A DNA stretch of 64,000 nucleotides from Penelope pileata (lineage: Eukaryota > Chordata > Aves > Galliformes > Cracidae). Positions 25,601 to 40,600 of the stretch are shown piece after piece (the stretch's first letter is position 1; each line of letters starts with the position of its first letter). Both the position numbers and the translations under genes were made by a program. Where the stretch lies: assembly GCA_013396635.1 (NCBI GenBank), contig WBMW01004836.1, positions 1 through 64,000 on the forward strand, read 5' to 3'. The notes beneath the pieces are model-generated. The model did no database searches and had not been told where the DNA came from. It saw nothing but the letters and a program-made list of their open reading frames with translations.

Positions 25601-28600
25601 TAGGTTGCTTTGAAATTCTTTAGTTCGTTTTCTTCAACAATAATGCTTTCAGGAAAATCTTGCTTTAAATTTAAAGCAAGCTGTTTCAGGCATGCTGGAG
25701 TGATAAGGAGCTAACCTTGTAATGTTTACTCACAGGAGTAATTTGAACCCTCACACGCAGTCCCATTGAGGTCAATTAGAATTACTTTTGCAAGTAGCAA
25801 CTGAAAGTTCAGGCCATGACTCTGCCTTGCCTTGTGCTTCAATTAACACTCAAATTCTGCATTATTTATACCGCTGCATAATCCGTTGTGTTTTGCTGCT
25901 TAGATATTCAGCGTGGTTTTACAAAAGGGAAACCATGCATAAAGTATCTCAACTTTTAAAAAAGTAACAACCCAGATTAATTGAGAAGGGGAAGCGCTTT
26001 CATAACTGGACTTCAGAAAGACCTTACAAATACTGCACAAAAGACTGATTTATTGGTTCAGTAGTTCGTAGTTCATGAAGAGCTTTTAAATATTAAATAC
26101 ACTTAGATTTAAACAAAGTAGTGCACTGAAAGACACTGTTTATCTTCTTCCAACATGTGCTTCGCTTGTTTATATCACATTTCCCATTGAATCTTAGTTT
26201 TGAGTTAGTCTCCATTAGTAATCATACTGAAGTTAAAGGAGAAACATTAGCCCTTAGATTTCCTTCATGAAAGGTCTCGATAATCCCTGGCTCATGGATG
26301 CATTGTTCATTGTGCTCACTGTGAGTACATGCACGAGCTGCTCACCATGGCTATGAGAGGGTGGGGGAAACCTGCAGGACTCTGATGCCCCAAGGAGACA
26401 AACCTGGCCTAGGACCTTTGGTAGACAGGAAAACCTCTGATAGGCAGCTTTATATATTCTGCACAAGACAGTCAAAAGAGAGTTGTGGCTAGTGGAGGTT
26501 ACCCTGCCATCCCTTTAGTGTTAATTAATCAAAATCAAATAGTTGATAGTTCATTAATCAAAGTCAAAAGCTTACCCTGGAACAAGGATTGCAATGATAA
26601 CAGGAAAATATTTTGTTGAGGAGCAAGTGATATTATTAAGAAAAGTAAAAGGGTACTTCTTCCTTGTTCTGTCTTTTCCAGATTTAAGTCTTTGACAGTT
26701 TGCTGTAGGGGGTAGGGTAGGGCAAAGCTGAATTACTTAAGTTTCTTGTTCTTGCATTTTTTTAGTTTTGTATGACCTGAGAAGTTTTCAGATCTTTCCA
26801 ATGCGCTATAGTGTTCACTCTTGCTGTTTTAATACCAGCTTTTGTCCAGGTTTACTCAGCTCTGAAAGTATAGTCCAGGCCTCTGCCGGGTCAGAACTCA
26901 CAGCTTTTCTGCACATACCCTTGGAACTGTATGCATCTGTGCAGAAATATATCTGCAGCTCTATGAAAGTTCAGTCAAGTAGGGCAAAATATTGGTTAAA
27001 ACCCCTTTCTTCTTTCTTTCTTCTTTCTCCCCACTCCAAGAGAAGAAGAAAATACTATTCTAGTCATGTAACGTTCTCTAAATACGTAATATGGTATTCA
27101 GGCAGCATGATCAGGGATCTGGTAGAACGGGACTGTCTTGCATTATGTGCCTTTATTTGCGCTCTCAAATGTTATGAGGCAAGTCAGCTAAGCCAAAATG
27201 CTGCTAACTAGTTTCATAGACCATATAATTTATGATATACAGAAAACCAGGAGGTGCCTGCATAAGGGACATGACTTCTTATCAAGCCATTTTGATATAC
27301 ACTGGATGTTCCTCCTGGTTTTCTTGTTTGGTTGGTTGTTAATCTTAGGTCCTTCTTCTGTGACATTCTCCTGTTATAGCTAATCCATCAGAATACAAAT
27401 GTACATTTTACAAATAATTCTTCAAAACTACCATTTCAGTCACTCAACTGTAATTAGTCTTAATCACAGAAAGATTTTATTCATTTTGAGAACAGTTACT
27501 TTTTTCATAAATTACTTGTGAAAATGAGCTTTTAGAGAAAGAAGCAAGTCAAGAAAAAAGATAGGTTACTTGTAGCAAAAGTTGTAATAAATGTGATCCT
27601 CTGGTACTGTCAGAACCTGAAAGTCATCACTACACAGGGACCATATTCTTCTAAATGCGTATCAGAAAAAAAACACCACTGTCTTTGATTTCTTAATATT
27701 TTTCAATAGTAGTAACAGGGTCTTCAAAGCTATCTCTGAGGTTAGATTTGAAAATGCTGTGTTAACAGCCAGTAGTGATCTCAGGCCCCATTTACATTCA
27801 CTATTACTTGTCCATAAACTTAAGGAAAGACTGGTAGTATGAGTTGAAATACTGCAACAGATGTTCAGTATAAAAATCTAAAATAATTGTCTCAGCTTCT
27901 CTGAGAAACTAATATTCTGATACTGATGCAAAATGAAAATTCAGCTTCACTAAAGAGATGAAAGTGAGTCTGTGAGCTGTAACAGTTAAACAACAGACTT
28001 TCTTATGCTGACATGTTTGTGCAGTTCCTGTGTTGTTCTCTGCTCTGAAATGATCTTATTTGTGAACTTAAAAAAATTGAAATTACTGTCTGAAAGGTTT
28101 TTCAACAATCATATACAGTCACTGTAAATGCATAGCAGTAACAATTACTTTTTATTCATAACTCGGACTTGCTAAAGAAAATTTTCCAAAGAAAATCATG
28201 AATCTTTCTGCCCTTTTCAAAAGATAAATTCTTTGTTCTTACTGTGTTTTTCTGTGACATTTTACTGATCTGGGCAAGGTTAGTTCTTATTCATGCCAAA
28301 GCTGTATGTGTTCCCATTGATACAGGGAAAATCAAGCAACTAAGTTTGCTCCTTTCTTCTCCAGCTTGTTTTCAGCCAGAGGGAATCTCTACTACAACAT
28401 CTGAAAATGACATCAACATTTTCACTACAGAATAGAAACATTTAGTACACATATCCCGCAAACTTTGACTGTAATCTACAACATACTTCTGGGAAAAAAA
28501 AAAAAAAAAAGATACATTACCTTAGGTTACATCATGCTTCTCAGGCAACAACTAAAAATATCTAATTCTGTGCTCTGTGGGACCTAGATTCTAAGTTTGA

Positions 28601-31600
28601 GGAGCTGAGAAAATCTGATGTCAGCTGGATCTCATACTCTGTTGTATTTCAGAATGTGTTAACAGTATAAGTAACTCCAATTTCACAATCTCTGAATTTA
28701 AAGTTGTTGGTCTTTTTGTGAAAATCATAGATTACAAATATCAATCAAAGCTATATACTTCCTTCTCAGTGAACAATTCCTTATCATCGATCTATGTTTT
28801 TAATCAGGTTCTTTTAAAATCACAGAATCATAGAATAGTTGGAAGGAATTAGAGGTCATCTAGTGCAGCATGCCTCCTCAAAGCAGAGTGTTATCTGCAT
28901 CAGGTTGCTCAGGACTGTGTCCGCTCAGATTTTGATATTCTCTAGGTACAAAGACTCCATAACCTCCTTGGGCAACCTTTTCCAGGGTCTGACCACCCTG
29001 TGGTCAGTCCCACAGTGGTCCTTTAAACATACTGACAAATGTAATTGCTTGGGCTGTCAAAATTTTATGAAACAGAATGAGAGTTTGTGCTCAGACAAAC
29101 AGAAGGTGTTCAGATTGCTGATAGCTAACTATGACAAAAGTATTTCACAGAGGCTTTACGTTCTCTGCAGACAAATAGGCCATATGTAAAGATGTTTAAG
29201 CTATGTTTGTGTTGTGTGGGAGAATGAGGTGTGTCAGAAGACATTCTGTTGAGTAGATGCCAATCTCAACACAGCACTCTTCAGCATGCAGGTAGCTAGA
29301 CAAAACAAAAGAAAGCACTGACTAACCTGAAACTTTCTTCAGTGTTTTTGGTTTTGGTTTTCTCCTTGGACCCATGCTTTGAAATCCTTTTCTTAGTACA
29401 GGCACCTTCTTCCTTTTCTTCAAAGTGCTGAAGAGAGATCTCTCTTCTTTTCCTTTAATGAAGCAGTGGGAAAGGAAGATCCTACTCTTCTTTTTGTGCA
29501 ACAGAATGGTTACATCATTATTTTAAGATCCAGTTCCTTCTTCAGGCAAAGAGTATTGAGGGGCCCTACCAAGCCTGTAAGTTATGGGACTGTGTGTGAG
29601 GGAGGCAGTCTGTGCGCGTAGGCAGTTGTGTGCAGAAAATGGTTCGGGATTGGAGGGGATCAGGCAGGATCAGAACTGGAGAGATGCACAGAGCACAGGG
29701 CAGGAAGGAGTCGTGACTGGAGCAGCTGTGGGCAGACCTCTGCCTCCTGGGGTGATGGTTGTGTGCATTTTCCATATAATGGTGATGTGCACACAAAAAC
29801 AGACTGCTTGTCACAGATGACGGACCTGCCTGCTGGGCTACTGACCTGCTTCACCTATTTTCAGCCCATGAATCTTTTAATTAACATCACACTTACATAG
29901 GAATATGAAGCAATTTGAAACACAGAACAAAACAGGGAGTAAAGCTAAAGAGGAGAAAAATAAGTGCCAGCAATCCAGAAGCCCAGACAATAGTTAAGCA
30001 TTTAAAATTCTTGCACCTTTTTCTCAACCTAAACATTTTTCAATTTGCAGTCTTGATTTGAACTCAAAATGATTTTAAAAAGAAGTTGAAAACTGTTGTT
30101 GAGCTATCTGTTTGGAAGTTTATGTGCAAAATCATAGAATCATCGAATGGCTTAGGTTGGAAGAGACCTCAAGATCATATAGCTCCAAGCCCTCTGCCAT
30201 GGGCAGGGTTGCCACTCACTAGATCAGGCTGCCCAGGAACCCATCCAACCTGTCCTTGATCACCTCCAGGGATGAGGCATCCACAGCTTCTCTGGACAAC
30301 CTGTGCCAGTGTCTCACCGTCCTCTGAATTAAAAATTTCCTCCTAATATCTAAAAATCTTCCCTTTTTTAGTTTAAAGCCATTCCTCCTCGTCCTATCAT
30401 TATCTGTCCATGTAAAAAGTCAGACTCCCTCCTGAGAGGAGTTATAAGCTCCCCTCAAGTACTGGAGGGCCACACTGAGGTCTCCCTGGAGCCTTCTCTT
30501 CTCCAAGCTGAACAAGCCCAGCTGCCTCAGCCTTTCTTCATAGCTTCAGAGTTCATCCCAGACTGAAATATCCTTAAGCAGAAGCTCAGAACTGTCGTCC
30601 CTTTTGTCTGGTTTCTTCTCACTTAGAGAATTTAGCATTAGATGGTTCAGTAGACCAGAGAAAATGTAGACATTTCTTCATTTTCTTTATAGCTGGGTAC
30701 TGAGATATTTTCTGAAAGAAAAGGTTTTGTCACTTACAGAAGATTTATGTTAATTTATTTAATTGATCTTCTGTATGAATCCAAGGAAATCAGAAATAAT
30801 TTTATATGAAAATGTCTTCCACAAATACGCTTATTTTCTCAAACTCTGATAACGCATATTGGTGTCAATTTTAATGATGCAACCAATCTATGATTTATTT
30901 ATTCACATATGCACTTATTTTTCATATTAATATAGCAATAAGTTCACCAATGTTTCAATATTAATACTTAATTGTATTTTGACTTCGATATTTTAAAAAT
31001 TAAACTATAGTTTGTACATTTTTATGAAGTACAGTGTTACAAGCTAATTTTTTCTCTGTTGTACCTCTGTAACTCTAGACACTTGTATCACAACTGACAG
31101 CTATTATTCTTCAGTTATATCTCAGAATTTTATTTTCAGTTATATTCTTGATTCTGGGATGCAAGAGCTGTTTGACAGCTCATGCTACTACAGAATAGTT
31201 GAAAAAAATGGCACTTTGTAATCATTACATAAGGAAAGAGTGCCACCTACTGAGTTACTATCACTGCTCTTGTGAAGATGATTTTGTATGAAAGAACTGT
31301 TTAACTCTGAGTCTGAAACTGACTAAGGCTGTTTTTATATTTGGAGAATTATTTACGTATATAAAAACTGATTTGAAAAGCTGAAACCTTTGAACCATAG
31401 GGTTTAAAGGTTTAATTTCAGTGTAATTCTAATGCAGTTTTCTTTTGATGTTCAGAAATATGTTATTTTTATAGATATTGTCTGTATTTCCCTGAATCTC
31501 TTTGTATCTGTATTTTTCCTCTGCTTTGCTTCTTTGGGGGAAAAACAAACAAACAAACATGACACAACAAAAACAACAATAAAGCAAACAAACACAAAAA

Positions 31601-34600
31601 CCTCTAAAAATGGGAACTCTACCATCCTGAATTAATTGTGTGTAGAACTGGAAGAACTTCCTTAATCGTACTGGATTCACATCTTGTACAGCGAACAGTC
31701 AAACATAAATACAGAGCAAATGGCATATTGGTATTTCATATTATTCATTCTTTTCAGAAGTACGAAACATATCATGGAATGGCAGTTTAAGAAAAAGAAT
31801 AATTTTTTTCTTTACATCAACAGTTGCCCCAGAAGATCCTAGCAGAAAGGTAGATGGTGATACCATTATTTTCTCAGCTGTGCAAGAACGGTCAAGTGCT
31901 GTCTATCAGTGCAATGCTTCTAATGAGTATGGATACTTGCTAGCAAATGCATTTGTGAATGTTCTGGGTAAGAAACAAATTTTTATATTTTTCCATCTTC
32001 TTCGGTATTCACTTATCTCCTACTACGGCATGGATTGTATTTTTGTGGTCTTTAGGATGTGGAAATGAATGTATTTCCTGTGCCTTGTAAAAGCTCAAGG
32101 GAATATCTTGTTGGTTTTTTTGTTTTGTTTTGTTTTTATAGGATATCTCTGAATTTACCTTTCATTACTCCTTGGTAAGAAGGATAGTTGTGGAAGCTGG
32201 GGAAACATGGAAGAAATTCTTCCTTTTTTATTTTTTTTTAATTAAATTATAACAAACAAGCATAAAAAGTAAGGCAGGAATTAATATTTCTTAGTTTTAT
32301 ATGTTTCAGTACGTTTTCATTTATTGTTGATATTTTGGGTCAGTTAAATATTTGTTCCATTTGAAAACTATAGTACAGCACACATTCCACTCCTGCAGTG
32401 ATCCTAGATTCAAATAATCCCTGGATAAGACTCAGCTAAACTCCATCAAAGAAAAGATTATCTATAAATTGCTATTGCAAGGGGAAATGATTATGCATTT
32501 GTCTTGAAGGCCTCCAAGGAAGTTTTTCAAGTTACGAAATATTGTAGTCTCTGTATCTTTCCAACTAATTTAACAAAGGTAGTAGCGGGATGGTCCCTAA
32601 AGACTTTCCTGAAGGAATTGGCAGATCCTTTGACTGAGAGATAGTCTTTTAAAAGGAAGAACCTTATTTTGAGGTTTATGTTCAAAAATATAGGTGTTTC
32701 ATAAAAAATACCTCTTAGCTTCTTTCTGCCTGGAGGTTTGTTTGAAGTTCAGTCTGTTTGCAGGAGTTTCTCTTTATGAAGTATGTTCTGATTTAAACTT
32801 TCCAAATGAAATCACTGCCTTTAGTGTCCATTCCTTTTTGTTGTAAACAGGGAAGAAGCGTTTGTTTTTCGGATGAAAATTCTGCTATATTAATGTTTTC
32901 TCAGGCTAGTAGTAGAACGTGATTAGACCCTTGGCTGAGACCGGATATCGCTTCAGAAAAGGATGTTAATGGCTACTTCTTTAGGCCCTTCTTGATGTCT
33001 TCGTATTCTATTTGTATTTTTGTATCTATATCCAGATATCTTTATCTTTTCAGCTGAGCCACCAAGAATTCTAACTCCTGCTAATAAACTGTATCAAGTC
33101 ATCGCAGATAGTCCTGCATTAATAGATTGTGCTAATTTTGGTTCACCTAAGCCTGAAATTGAATGGTATGTTATAGTTGTTGTGTTGAAGTTATGTAAAA
33201 GAGCCAGTTGTATCTATGGAAACAAACATTCATTATACTTGACATAGTAACATATTTAAGTTTTAAGTTTAAACTTAAATTTAAACTTAAATTTAAATTG
33301 TATTATATGATGCTGTCTGTATTTGCTAATGTAGCAGTCCCAGTTTGTATTTCCTGATAGTAACATACATAGAATTTAAGTAAGGTGTTGGATAATGCTA
33401 TTATCTTTCATATAAAGGTTTAAGGGAGTGAAAGGTAGCATCTTGCGTGGAAATGAATACGTTTTCCATGATAATGGAACCTTGGAAATTCCAGTAGCTC
33501 AGAAGGATAGTGCTGGCACATATACGTGTGTTGCAAGGAATAAATTAGGAAAAATACAAAATGAAGTACAATTGGAAGTTAAAGGTAAGAAATGAATCAC
33601 TCTTTCATCACAAATTATTATAGAATTCAAGAATTTCTAAATATCTAACAGTCATTTTAAATTTCAGACCCAACGATGATCATTAAACAGCCAGAATACA
33701 AAGTGATTCAGAGATCTGGCCAAGTTTCATTTGAGTGTGTAATAAAACATGATCTTACCTTAATGCCAACAGTTATATGGTTGAAGGACAACAATGAACT
33801 GCCAGATGATGAAAGGTATAAAGTAAATATTTCATCTTTACTTGTTTGTTTGTTTGTTTATTTCTTCCATGTGCTTCTTTTCCTGATCCTGAAAAGCACA
33901 TATTGACCCATTGACATTTTCCAAACAAGATCGATAAATATCATCACTATTCCATATTTGGTGACTAAAAGACTTATCTAGTGTGGTGAAAATATTAAAA
34001 TTGAATTGAAAATAAAATGAGATTTAATTTTTTTATATGTGTATAAATCATATATGTGTATATCAATTGTAAGCATAAGAAACTAAAGGGTTAATAAAGA
34101 CAATTTTGCTGTAGATCACAGATAATTTAAAGTAGTTTATTGGGAAATAAAAATACATTAGGAGGATAGGCAGTTACTATAGGAAGATGTGTAAGAGCAA
34201 TGCGGAAAAGACTGACACAGTCCCATAGCTTACAATGTTGTCTCAATATTTGCTGAAATACACAGGTATATTGGATTTGACAATACTTTATGCAAGTTTC
34301 TTATAACAGTACCAGTTATTGAAAAATCAATGGCTGAATCTGTTGTATTTACAGGTTTCTAGTTGGTAAAGACAACTTGACCATTATGAATGTAACTGAT
34401 AAAGATGATGGAACATATACTTGCATAGTTAATACTACTCTGGACAGTGTTTCAGCAAGTGCTGTGCTTACTGTTGTTGGTAAGAATATTCTAAAAATTT
34501 ATGATAGCAAAACTGTGTTTAATTTCTGTTAAGTATGAAAACAGCATTGGATTTAAAATGAAAAGCTTAAACATGGTTTTGGTTGCTAGAACAGGACAAA

Positions 34601-37600
34601 AGAAATTTCACCTACTTCCATATGTGTTTCAGTTTGAAAAATATAATAATCTTACCCTATAGTTTGCCTTTGAATCATTTACTTACAAAAGGATCTGATA
34701 GCTTCAGGACACATGCAGTTTCACGCTGTAAAGGTTTTTATTTGTATTACATCTGAACTAATACAGTAAATTGCAAATTGCAAAGTTTTTGAACGTATTA
34801 TTTCAGGAATCTCTTTTGCAGCTGAATTATTCTTCAGAAAGACTGAGCATGCTTGATAGTCAGACTTTTCAATGATTTTCTTATTAAATTTGATCTACCC
34901 GTTAACTTTCTATGATTGCATATTTTTGTAAAATCCGTTACTTTGCCCCTTCTCCCAGTTTTAAGAAAGTTTTAAGTAGATGCCCTATATGATTCTTGCC
35001 TGGTGAAGTTAATTTGAGCTAAGTTCAACCTGAGAGTTGAAATCGAGTATGCATGCGTTTTAAAATTTTGTTGTAATCTTATGCATATCCAGGAATGATA
35101 TATCTAGTACTTACAACCATCTAATACTTATTTAAATGTTTTTGTCAAATGGCTTCCTTTATTTATTTTCTTGATCCATTTGTACTAAAAAAATTGATAA
35201 ATTATTGTAGAATACTTTTATCACTTTTCAGTTAAAAATTATCAATTTATTATTCAAACTCAACTATTTGCACTAAGTAAGTTAACTTTTCTTTGTCTCT
35301 ACTTATTATAATCTGCAACTACCTACTATATTCTGTTCTATTGGCTACTAACTGATTAAATCCTTTATATTAATGTTCTTTTCAGCTGCTCCCCCAACTC
35401 CAGCTATCATTTACGGTAAACTAATACGAAGTTCCCTTCCTACATCACCTGTCAGATATATTTTTCATTTTCCTCTTGCAAAGTGCAACATCCTTCCTCC
35501 CCCCCGCCCCCCTTTTTTTTTGTGTTTATGTGTGTATGTGTGTTTGTTTTGTGGTTTCATCCCATTTTACCAACTGCTTCATTACTGGAGTACTGGAGTT
35601 CGGAATTTTACATTGCAGGGTGCTTTGTAGTTTAGAGAATAAATAATTTTAAGAGATACATTATTTTTAATTAAGGCTATAGTGTGATAATATTTTGTCA
35701 CAGTGAATATTATAATACAAATCAGTTATATAATAAGTGGAAGGTTTAAAAGGTAAATCCACCCATTTGTTGAAAGCTAATTCGCTGCTGAAGAACTTGC
35801 AAAACCTAAATTGTGATATGTCTTTATAATTTTTTTTTAATAATTTTATAACTTTAATAACAACTTTCTTGGCCTGATGTATTTGTGTCATAGTTTGTCT
35901 ACATTTTACTTTACTCATAAAATGAGTGGAATCTTATTGTTTGGTTTATGATTGATGAAACTGCTAGTAAGTATTTTGAAATTAAATTTAAAATACACCA
36001 AAAAAATCTGTCAGTCACATATAGTCTTAAATTGGACAACATACACCCTTTAACTTGATAACATTTTTTCTGAATTTGGATTTTAAAGTGATATGACTAA
36101 AACCCTTCTAAGTGATGAGCACATTTATGTAAGTCTTCTTATGCATTCCATTTGCACTGTATTTGCTTTGATTTCACATGTAACATATTTGTAATCATCC
36201 TAGAAAAGCTTTTTTGATGTGAGTTATTTTCCATTTTATTAAATATTTCTGTTTACAATAGATTACTACTCATACTCACTCAAACATAAACTAAACATGT
36301 TTCATATCTCATTGCTTCTTGTTACATTTTTATATCACAATGCAATCAGATGGAGATAAAATCAAATATAGGTTGTTAATGTATAGAATTGTATATAATA
36401 GTATAGAATTTTCCAGATAAATCAGTTCTTCTCCATTTCATATGTGCTTTGTAACAACTGCATGCTAATAGTCATTAAATCATGCTTATATAAGTGAGTA
36501 AATCTGCACTGCTCTATTTGTGAGATTCTCTTGATTGGAATGCAAAGATCTTTTCAAAGATGAAACTACGTATTCTGGCATAATTATTTGCTTTGTGTTC
36601 ATTTGATTTACAGCTCGGCCAAATCCACCCTTTGACTTGGAATTGACAGGTCAGCTAGAAAGAAGCATTGAACTCTCGTGGGTACCAGGAGACGAAAATA
36701 ACAGTCCTATTACAAGTATGTTTGTCTGTGTCTATTGTAACAGCAGATCCCAAAGAGTTTTGACACTTTTTTGTCAAAAAAAATGTAGTTCATGCAGCAT
36801 GGAAGAATGGCAAATTCATTTGTTACAGTTGCCATTATTTACATAACAAAAATGCACTGGTTGTTCTGTACTGCAGAGCCAAGCTGAAAGTTTATTTACT
36901 GCCCCAAAGAGCTGAACTTTTATTCCAGAAACCTTTGCAAATTAACATAGAATTTGATTTGATGTGATCTCTGTCTGACAAGGTCCAGTCTTACGAATAT
37001 GTACAGGATAGACTTGTTCATTAGTTGAATGAGTAAAAAGTTACTTATATGTGCTTTGAAAGGCAAAATCTACTAACAACTTGCCTTAATTCTTTCACAA
37101 TTCCCATGAACTTGAAATAGCATCAGTACTGGTATCGTTAGAGATTATTCATCTCTACTGGTAACAGGCCTCTATCCTTCATGGAAATATAAACTAGTTT
37201 TTCATTTCATTTTGTTTTGCTTTTCCTAGTCTAGACAGTTGAGGGAATAAAACATGTCCATAAGGCAGAGAAAATAAACATCTTAAAACTTTTTAGACAG
37301 AAAATTGATCTAAAATGTTCTAATTCCTCCCAGCTGAGCATAATGAAAGATATTCTTGCTTGTATTGAATGGAGAGGATGGGTTAGAAAACTGGGAGGAA
37401 GGAAGAATGTTACTGTTTGTTTTCAAGAAAACAGAAAGATTTCTTGGGGCAGCTTTCTTATTATGAGCAACTTACTATGACTTATTTAATCATTTAATTT
37501 TTATACAGTGCTTTTTGGTTATTAGCTGCCACAAGTTACCAAAACCTGTGTGCATGTTATTTTTGGAATGCATGAATTAGACCACCTTTACTGAGTGTTG

Positions 37601-40600
37601 CTCTCCAAGGTCTGATACTGGTCAGTGTCTACATTGAACACAAACTGTAAGGATCACGCATCTGCAAAGGAAATGTTGAAACAGAATGCAATAAATTTCA
37701 AAGTACTTTGATTTTTTTCCAGACCAGATGACAAAAGTTTTGCTTTTCGATTGCAAGGCAATCACATTGTCTCAAAAGAGATGATACTAGGTTCATGTCA
37801 GAGATTTTCTGCTACATACCCTGAAATATATTGAAGTTGAGCTCTTCCGATTAAATAATGTTATTTATAATGATGATAAATTTAAATTGATGTGTCGTCC
37901 CTGAGAGCTTGCAAAACAAGGCATTTGCTTCATAAGTAAGCCTGTTATTGCCACTACTGTTATCAGTTCAGAAAAAATCAAGGCTCAAAGACAGCGCTTC
38001 ATTTTGAGACTTCCCTTTACACAGGTAGTATGATTCACACAGTAGAATGTCTCTTTTGGCTGATTGACAGCTGAAAAAAGAGATGTCCTTTTTGTCTGAT
38101 AATGAATATGATTTTCTTTTTTGTTCTACAAATGTGTCTATCCCTAAGGTTGTGTACTCTGTAGGGTCTTGACTGTAATCAAAAATGTTCATGCAGAGAA
38201 CTCTCAAGAAATTTAGCTTCTGTACATTAATTCCTTGACTTAATTTGAAGATACTGAAAAGTGCACTCAAAAATCTTCCTCAAGTATTGATTCTTGACCT
38301 TAAATAGTTTTTCACCAGTCTGACTAGGAAAAATGAAATACTCTCATAGTTTCGATATTATGCAGGTACTACTATAATGTCATCTTGATACAGCTAGGAG
38401 CAATGTATTTGTCTGCCAAAATACTACATTTATATCAAAATTCTGATCTTGTCCCACTTTCTTACTGTGATAGTTCAAGGGCTCCTGTTGCATTAAAATC
38501 CATTACCTGAGAGAGAGCTCTTGTAATAATGCGCTGCCTGACAGCTATATTAGTAAGAATGCCAAATAATGACAGTAACTGTTGCTCTTATGTTCCCATC
38601 TAGGCAGTACCTTTGAGATCCACGTTATGTATGTGTCCAAAGTACTTATACTTCAGTTTCCATGACTTAAAAATGTCAGCTGGATTGCTCAATTTTGATT
38701 ATCTCATTCAAAAATGACTGCACTGATCTAGGACGGTGTTGCAAATTTTGACAGAAAATTGGATTCAATTTCTGTTTGCAGACTTTGTGATTGAGTATGA
38801 AGATGGACTGCATGAGCCAGGGGTATGGCATTACCAGACGGAAGTTCCTGGATCTCAGACAACTGTACAGTTGAAATTGTCTCCGTATGTCAACTACTCA
38901 TTCCGTGTGATTGCTGTCAATGAAATTGGCAGAAGTCAGCCAAGTGAACCATCTGAGCAGTACCTGACAAAATCTGCAAGTAAATAAGTATTCCTTCTTA
39001 CTGGTGATTGATTTATACTATGAATGGCGTTGAATTTGCTTGGAATGGAAACAGCAGTCATTCTTGTTCACGTGTAAATACTTTGTTTTTAGACCCTGAT
39101 GAAAATCCTTCTAATGTACAAGGGATAGGCTCGGAACCTGATAATTTGGTAATAACATGGGAGGTAAGTTTAGGTTTTGAAGGTTTATTTGTTGTCACTT
39201 CTGTGAGTAGCATTTTTATAGAGAATTTTATTAAAGAAATAACACTGATCTACCTGAGAATACTCTGTGAGATAAAATATGTATTGTGTTTAAAACATTC
39301 TTGAAAAAGAATAAAAATCTAGACTTTTCCTATTCTTCATTTTCAGGGAAAAGTAGATTATGTTTTTTAAAGGTGCCATCTTTTCCTTGAGTGATTTCTC
39401 TAAGATAAAGCATTAATTTGGTAATAAAAGATGTTTTGCTGCCAATGTAGAAAAACTTGAATACATAAATTGCAATTTATCTCAAGTAGAAAAAGTATTT
39501 AGAATAAATTCTGATGTAAAACTTAATTCTACACTCAGCTTTTGTGATAAGCAGAATTACTGTCCACTCTTCCTCTAAATGCCTCTGTCATGCCCTTGCC
39601 ATCATGACAGGAGCTCAGGAGAGCCATATAAAACCAATTTTGCATCTCAGGCAAGAAACGTTCTCTAGGAAATACAGTTTTTAGGGAGTTGGTGTAAGTC
39701 TGTTCCTCCCTCTTTCACTTATAAAAAATATTTTAAAACAAAATATATAGAGAGAAATCCACTGTAAGGTTGCCTGGTAATTAGCCAGCCTCTTATTCAG
39801 AACACTCAATGCAGCTTTTATTAATAAATGACAAGCAACTGAACTGACCTAATGTAAAAACCAAATGGCATTGGAAATTTTAGCAGTGCTTCTCTGTCAC
39901 AGAGCACAATAGTAATTTTTCAGTAAAATTGTAAATCAACAACTTTGTGACTTCAGATTTTTTTCAGATGGTATGGAATATTTTAAAAACAGTTTGATTT
40001 ACTCTTTTCTTTTCAGTCTTTAAAAGGTTTTCAATCAAATGGACCAGGACTTCAGTACAAAGTCAGCTGGCGTCAGAAAGATGTCGATGATGAATGGACA
40101 TCTGTTGTGGTTGCAAATGTCTCTAAATATATTGTGTCTGGTACACCAACTTTTGTTCCCTATGAAATAAAAGTACAGGCTTTAAACGACCTGGGATATG
40201 CACCAGAGCCATCAGAGGTGATTGGACATTCAGGAGAAGACTGTAAGTTTCGTAGTTTGACTCTATAGTATTAATTAATAGCAAATAAGTTTATAACCTA
40301 AATGGGAATTCAAAATATTAAAGCATAAAAAAGGAGGTAGAGTAGGGTGGTTTTTTGTTGTTTTTTTTTGTTTGCTTGTTTGTTTGTTTGTTTTTGAGGC
40401 TGACTTTCTAGCACATAGGATCAACTTTTTAACCTACTCCTTTAAATGAATGCAAAGAGTCATTCCAAAAAGTGTGTTCATGTAGTGTCTGATTCTAACT
40501 AGGTACCTGTTACATCCCTTCCACACAGTGCCAATGGTTGCTCCAGGCAACGTGCAGGTTCACGTTATTAACAGCACATTGGCAAAGGTGCATTGGGACC

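Larger units (their letters stand above)
23225..31823 (+). other. NRCAM intron 10 (8.6 kb)
   Basis: Longest intron in the window. It holds a solo LTR (23824-24232), a 22-bp palindrome (25659-25680), an A17 run (28494-28510), two minus-strand CR1 fragments (28820-29008, 30132-30545) and a locally GC-richer pocket (about 29580-29840). A 147-codon open frame at 26768-27211 (+) has no recognisable family. Confidence 0.85.

Noticed and set aside
29566..29900. Overlapping open frames on both strands
   Set aside because: Explained by locally higher GC lowering stop frequency; no family recognised.
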